Part shown: in pieces, positions 59,159 to 64,000 of the stretch | Layout of the letters: every line of letters starts with the position of its first letter | How positions within the stretch are numbered: position 1 is the stretch's first letter | Origin: Arachnopeziza araneosa | Lineage: Eukaryota > Ascomycota > Leotiomycetes > Helotiales > Arachnopezizaceae | Length of the DNA: 64,000 nt | Direction: 5' to 3' | NCBI GenBank assembly: GCA_003988855.1 | Contig: QYAI01000003.1 | Span: 434,001-498,000, forward strand | Notes under the pieces: model-generated | Told to the model about the DNA's origin: nothing | The model's input: the letters and a program-made list of their open reading frames with translations, nothing else | Database searches by the model: none | Program-made: the position numbers and the translations under genes

Positions 59159-60962
59159 CTATAGCGATCTTGCCTGCTCTCTACGTCGACGTACCGTCTC
59201 CTCTTCCTCGAAAACCCACCTTGCGATTGTTTTATTTGAATTCACCAGCCTTTCGTTGAGTTCTGCTATGTCCCTGTCCTTTGCCGTACAGGTTTCCTCA
59301 AGTTGGTCCTTGAGGTTCCGAATTTGCTTATCTTTTTGCCTCATTCGACGCTTCGAGATCCTCCTTGATTTTGTTAAGGGAGGACTGCAGTTCCTTGCAT
59401 TCTTGTATCTTTAAACCTAGCGCTCTCTGAACCGCACTAACTCTTGTTTCAATCTCTAATTACCTTGTTAGCTAGATTCCTCAGTTCGATAAATCTTAGT
59501 ACCTTTGAAAACGTCCATGTTGGAACTGACGTTTGCATGTGACTTGTGTAGAATTCCGCCAGCGACGGCAAAACTCTTGTTTTGTGCCTCTGTAGCTGAA
59601 TTGCTCTCGGCTCCCTCAATGACCTCGGGTACCGTTTTCTGGCTCTCCGCTTGAGTCTCGATTCTGATATGAGGTGTATTCATTACTGAAAGTCGTTATC
59701 TTCAATTTCAATGATTTCACCAGGCGTAGAAGCGGTTTGTTTGGCGGATGAAGATGAAAAGCTGCTATTCTCGGCCAGGTTGCGCCCTTTTAGCCAACTT
59801 CCACCTCGTTTTGCAAACCCAGTTACCTTCAGCCCTCTCTGCTCGGAATTGATATTAGAAGCTTCGCTGGGGTTGTTTTCTCTTGATGGGCCACTCATTT
59901 CGTTCTTGCTTGAAGAAGCAAGATTTCAAGCACCTACTGTTGTAGTTTGAAAATGATCATATCTCAACGGTCCTACGACGTTACTCTTCGGTGCATCGCT
60001 AGAAGTCACTTTGGGACTTGAACACTGGCAAGATATCGTAGTAATAGGAATAGCAGGTCCATGAGCAACGCGAACTTGTTCGCTTCCGCTTCCGCTTCCA
60101 GAGGAGGTATTCGCAGATGAGACTGAGTTGTTATAGGACGTGACTGGATTTGAATCAGGCCGTTGAATTTCTGGAGGCTGAATACTGAATGTTTGAATGT
60201 GAGATGATAGACTTGCTCGTTCGCTCAAGTTTCCCGAGGAGTGGGCTGCCAGAGGTTGAAGACCAGGGCTATTTTCCGGGTTGCGGTCATCAGGTATAGT
60301 AGCGCCCTCTTTTAGAGAAACCTCTTCAAGTTTGCTCCTCTTATTCGGAGTCAATTCACTTTCTGAATTAGAGTTAGACCGTTTTAAGGAAGATTCGGAT
60401 TTCCGTTTGACTGTTTTTGACTTCCGTTTGTCTTGACCATCCCAACCATTACCCTTTCGAGCAATATTAGAAATCGCCAACAAACGGTCCGCAATTGAGA
60501 AGCGATACTTTTCAGGGCTTAAAGTTAACCATAGCTCTGGTTTGAGGATATATCTTCCATGGCCTTTCTGTGTTTCAATGGCATTTCTTCTAAAAGCCAA
60601 GTCCCACTCGCCTTCGTCAAGGGAAACATTAGTGGAGCCGAGTATGTCTTGTTCTTTAAACGGAGTTTTCAAATCCGTTTTGGTATACTTGCGCAGGGCA
60701 AGCTGATTGGCGATGTGACTGTCGCATGTAACCTCTTTACTGGGAGCTTCTCTGATTTCCACTGGCCGAGCCTCCGTTTAGGCTCCACCTTTAGCATAGT
60801 GCCGCCTGCTTGAGGTTAGAATCCGTAAGATGATGCGGTAGTCTTGTAGCCGAGGGGGGAAAGTAGAGGCAAGTAGCAATTCAAAGATGAAGCAATACAA
60901 CTCTATCTAATCCGTCATGGAAAGGAAGTGAACGATTCGGACTTACTAGGATCCACTTCCAT
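59159..60962 (-). CDS. Uncharacterised basic coiled-coil protein with an apparent frameshift
   Basis: Reverse-strand gene. A 16-bp first exon (60962-60947, MEVDP) joins across a 185-bp intron to 60761, where A plus TG rebuilds an ATG codon. The next part (to about 59.95 kb) has KPELWLTLSPEKYRFSIADR and basic patches (KRKSKTVKRKS, PNKRSK) that suggest a nuclear protein. Further exons hold a GEIIEIEDND segment shaped like a SUMO-interacting motif, then heptad-rich coiled coil (VSAVQRALGLKIQECKELQS and DKQIRNLKDQLEETC). The two coiled-coil parts are in different frames, broken at an A5 run near 59331-59335. Exact introns after 59950 are uncertain. I do not recognise the family. It could be a pseudogene or a one-base sequencing error. 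Confidence 0.55.
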
Positions 60963-62426
60963 ATTCCGATAATCGAGTTTTGGTTGATTTTGAGTGGAAT
61001 TTTATTAGACACTGAGATGGTTATGTTTTGAGATGTAAGAAAGGCTGTTGTTGTTTAAGCTTAAAGCTTTGGTCGTAATGGAGGAAGTGTATTGAGGAAA
61101 GAGGTCTTGATTGTGGTGAGGTAAGGAATAGGGTTGTATTTTTACACTTCAAAATAGCGAAGTGAGTGGACTTCTCCTTGAAGGGCTAATACGATGTAGA
61201 TTTGTGATCCCGATGTGGAGTTGTTTTGGAGAATAATTCAAAGTTGAGAACAACGCCCTGAGTTTTGAAACGATAGTACGTTATAATTTTTATGAACTTT
61301 GCGTACTGATAAAACAACTAGTAAGGAAACGAAAATTGGTAAACCCTACTTTACAACTTCCAAATGGTATCTAAGTGCTATTATTTGTAAAATTTCCCTG
61401 AGATTGTATGCTTTCATTGCCAAAGTAAAAATCAAACAGATCCTACTGTGCAATTCTTTGATAGTGTTAGGACACCAATACCTGTAGACTTTATATGTTA
61501 TCGTACGCAGTGATTGCTAAAGTGGAAATTGATAGATTCTGCTTACAATTGTCTTTCACCGTGGGAGTGTTGATGCCCATACGCTTTGCGTAATATCATG
61601 TGCTAGAATCACTACGGTAAAAGTCGATAGGTCCTGGCTTTCATCTTGTTGAGTTTAAGAGCACCAGTGTCAATAGTTCTTATTTTATGTCTATTGCAGG
61701 TTAACAGGTGCAGATATCGAGAGTTCGAAATCAGTATTTTCATCACGTTACAGGACCACTTTTGTCAATGGGTTTGACTCGGCATCTAGCATTATTCAAA
61801 GTACTATGCATTTCCGTGAATACTTTTGTTCGATTTTACACTCTTTTGTCTAAATGCCACTAACCCTTGCCCATTCCACAAATTATGTAGCACTTCCTAA
61901 ATAGATGTTAGTAATGTATACGAGGTGATTTCATTTTGAGTTTAAGATTTAAACTGTTTCTGAATATGACCTAAGATATTAGATTGCTATAATATAAATC
62001 TATAATTTAAGCCCCTAAAAAATTGTAAGCTCGTCGTGCTTGCATTTGGGGTTTGTATTAAAAGGAAGCGGAGTATGTCTGAATCAGAGACCGCTCATTC
62101 ACAGGTGGCAGGACTTACATTTTTATACCCGAAATGTAAAAGAACATCGTGGATCATTTCGTCTATTGATTCTCCTAAGACAGTGATTATCTGTCTTTGA
62201 ATGGGAGGAAATAAGAATGTGAAGAACTGCCTCTGAGATTGCCAGTCTTACTTGGAAACAATGATGTTAGACTATTAGCCTCCTTCGTTTTGTTTTAAGA
62301 CACTCAACGTGTTGTTATAATGCTGATTAAAAGCTGACCAGAGGCTTATTGTATTCTCGTAGTCGCTCTTTAAATTTCTCCCTAAATGAGGACATAGTTA
62401 CAAAGGCTTTAAATTTCGTAGATATT
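60963..62426. other. AT-rich intergenic region with diverged tandem repeats
   Basis: About 1.46 kb between the coiled-coil gene and PRP28, both on the reverse strand. It contains three to four diverged copies of a ~96-bp unit (61316-61700) and AT-rich sequence up to the PRP28 3' end. No gene is visible. Confidence 0.5.
61316..61700. repeat. Diverged tandem repeat, unit about 96 bp
   Basis: Segments starting near 61416, 61513 and 61608 align by eye: each begins ATTGC(C/T)AAAGT or ATCACTACGGT, continues AAAA(T)C/GATAGRTYCT, and ends near TATC/TATG. Spacing is 97 then 95 bp. A weaker copy may start near 61316 (AAAATTGGTAAACCCTACTT). Confidence 0.45.
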
Positions 62427-64000
62427 TTACCAAACAGCAGCCTTGCCCCCGAATGATGTATCCTCAATCTTCTTCTGTCCTCCACCACTCCTTGCTGACT
62501 TCTGTTGTGCAGCTTCATGTTTCCTAAGCTCCTCTGGTACACGTGACAGGGAGCTTTTCATCATCATCTGTTTCAAGTCATACATTACATCCGCATCTTC
62601 ATTTCCTAGGAATGTGATAGCAACTCCACTGGCGCCTGCACGACCCGTGCGGCCTATGCGATGAGTATAACTCTCTATGTTAGTTGCCATGTTGAAGTTG
62701 ACTACCAGACTAACATTTGGCACATCAATACCTCTGCCAGCAAGATCTGTGGCAACGAGGACATTTGTCGCGCCAGATCTCACAGAAGCCAAGGCAGCCT
62801 CACGCTGTTCTTGGGTTTTACTACCATGCAGGGTGACAGATGAGAAACCCATATGCTTGATATCACGTGCCACAGCGTCGCAGTTTCGCTTGATGTTGAC
62901 GAAGACGATGATAGGAGGTTGGAATTCTCCTGATGCGAGAATCTCGTTCAGGCGCTTCTTTCTCTTGTCCTCTCCTCCTACGAATTCAACCCGTTGCTCA
63001 ACTGTCTCGACAGCCTCACCAACGTTCCCAATTGTGACTATCGCAGGTCTCCGCAGGTATTTCTTAGCAATCTTTTCAACTGCAGGCGGCATTGTAGCTG
63101 TGTACATCATCGTCTGTCTATATCGATCTTTACCACCAAGATGCCTACTCATGGCTTGAGCATCTTCTGCATCATCTGTATCAGGCTTTTCATTTCCCAC
63201 GGGAAGAGCATCAAGAATCTTATTGACAGATTCCTCAAATCCAAGGTCGATCATGCGATCAGCTTCATCCATGATAACATAGCAGCACTGACCCAAAACT
63301 AGCATCCGCCTCTCGATACAGTCAACCAATCGACCAGGTGTTGCGATGATGATCTCGGCACCGTTTCGTAGGTTATAAGCTTGCTCTTCGAGAGAATGAC
63401 CACCAACGATACTGACACAAGTAAAACCAAGCGGGGTTGCGAATTTTCGAGCCTCGACTTCGATCTGCTGAGCTAATTCACGAGTAGGCGCAAGAATGAT
63501 GGCGTAAGGTCCATCATTCTTTGTAAGCTCGTTCAGAGCAGGTAATTCTGAGATGTATACCAGTAGCGGTAATAAAAATGCAGCTGTCTTACCGGAACCC
63601 GTAACGGCTACTCCTATCAAATCTCTTGCCTGTAAGGCAATGGGAATTGCAGCTCTCTGCACTGCTGAGGGTTGATCGTAACCTACCTGAGCAATAACAT
63701 CCATGAGACGTTTAGGGAGACCGGATTCCTGCCAATTACGCATAGGATTCGGTATCCCACCTCCCTTTGTACTAATGTTGAAATCTTCTTTGAAGATACG
63801 CCAGTCTCTCTCGCGCATATGTTCCAGTTTCTTCTCGCTCCAATGTTTATCAAGAGAATTTCGGCCCACGCCTTCTTCTCTCTTTCGTCTTTCCATCTCC
63901 ATAATTTCTCGCGCTCGTGCACTTCCAGCTTCGGAATCCCGCTCTTCTAAAGCTTTGGCATATTTTAGAGCACCAGCATCGCCTAAATCCTCTGCAAATC
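62427..64000 (-). CDS. PRP28: DEAD-box RNA helicase Prp28 (C-terminal part)
   Basis: Pre-mRNA splicing helicase that helps exchange U1 for U6 at the 5' splice site. The reverse-strand frame runs off the right edge, so the N-terminal part (RS/KE-rich) is cut; 524 codons are seen, with stop at 62427. The visible N-terminus is charged and coiled (EERDSEAGSARAREIMEMER), then NPMRNWQESGLPKRLMDVI, the Q motif, AVTGSGKTAAF (Walker A), PTRELAQQIE, VIMDEADRMIDLGFEE, the MMYTATMPP form of motif III found in Prp28/DDX23, and motifs IV-VI through SYTHRIGRTGRAG. The C-terminus ends GGQKKIEDTSFGGKAAVW, as expected. No intron is seen. Confidence 0.95.
   Translation of the reverse strand, partial: FAEDLGDAGALKYAKALEERDSEAGSARAREIMEMERRKREEGVGRNSLDKHWSEKKLEHMRERDWRIFKEDFNISTKGGGIPNPMRNWQESGLPKRLMDVIAQVGYDQPSAVQRAAIPIALQARDLIGVAVTGSGKTAAFLLPLLVYISELPALNELTKNDGPYAIILAPTRELAQQIEVEARKFATPLGFTCVSIVGGHSLEEQAYNLRNGAEIIIATPGRLVDCIERRMLVLGQCCYVIMDEADRMIDLGFEESVNKILDALPVGNEKPDTDDAEDAQAMSRHLGGKDRYRQTMMYTATMPPAVEKIAKKYLRRPAIVTIGNVGEAVETVEQRVEFVGGEDKRKKRLNEILASGEFQPPIIVFVNIKRNCDAVARDIKHMGFSSVTLHGSKTQEQREAALASVRSGATNVLVATDLAGRGIDVPNVSLVVNFNMATNIESYTHRIGRTGRAGASGVAITFLGNEDADVMYDLKQMMMKSSLSRVPEELRKHEAAQQKSARSGGGQKKIEDTSFGGKAAVW

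Noticed and set aside
59159..59344. Treating the two coiled-coil frames as separate genes
   Set aside because: They overlap within a few bases, have the same heptad character, and the second has no promoter space; a frame break in one gene explains them better.

Overview
The window is nuclear DNA from a filamentous ascomycete (Pezizomycotina). The genes are split by many 45-85 bp introns with GT(A/G)AGT donors, CTAAC-type branch sites and YAG acceptors. Gene content is typical of moulds: a SUN-family wall protein, an HNH-endonuclease gene of the fungal family, a GlcNAc-induced DUF3605 protein, Hos2 and ING chromatin regulators, and an Msn2/Seb1-type zinc-finger factor. A helotialean/leotiomycete relative is a guess from overall style only. 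I see no rRNA, tRNA, CRISPR, intact transposon or secondary-metabolite cluster.

Layout. 1-7.2 kb: a MutL-family (Pms1/Mlh2-like) mismatch-repair gene running off the left edge, divergent from valyl-tRNA synthetase, which converges on UDP-glucose pyrophosphorylase. 7.2-13.1 kb: gene-poor and microsatellite-rich, with one small membrane-anchored protein gene. 13.1-24 kb: a DUF3605 protein, a Hos2-type histone deacetylase divergent from an ING/PHD gene, a broken HNH-endonuclease gene, and the TRAPP II subunit Trs130. 25-28.8 kb: an amino-acid permease and a zinc-free quinone oxidoreductase. 28.8-32.9 kb: a 4-kb gene-free stretch ending in the pyrimidine-rich leader of a SUN-family glucanase-like gene. 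35.4-43.1 kb: a DUF202 membrane protein, the SF1 helicase Hcs1, and an uncharacterised coiled-coil protein. 43.1-53.5 kb: very gene-poor, with one small secreted cysteine-containing protein and possible gene fragments. 53.5-64 kb: an Msn2/Seb1-type zinc-finger factor, diphthine-ammonia ligase Dph6, an uncharacterised coiled-coil gene with an apparent frameshift, and Prp28 running off the right edge.

Most genes are unlinked housekeeping functions: translation (ValRS, Dph6), splicing (Prp28), DNA maintenance (MutL homologue, Hcs1), trafficking (Trs130), cell-wall precursor and wall remodelling (Ugp1, SUN protein), and chromatin (Hos2, ING). No operon-like metabolic pathway is present. The most notable observations are: a non-AUG-initiated, mitochondrial-presequence-like leader in frame upstream of the ValRS ATG; a 140-codon in-frame ORF inside the long first intron of the pyrophosphorylase gene; an HNH gene broken by one nonsense codon of RIP type; two GC-AG introns needed to make adjacent genes readable; and a coiled-coil gene whose frame breaks at an A5 run.
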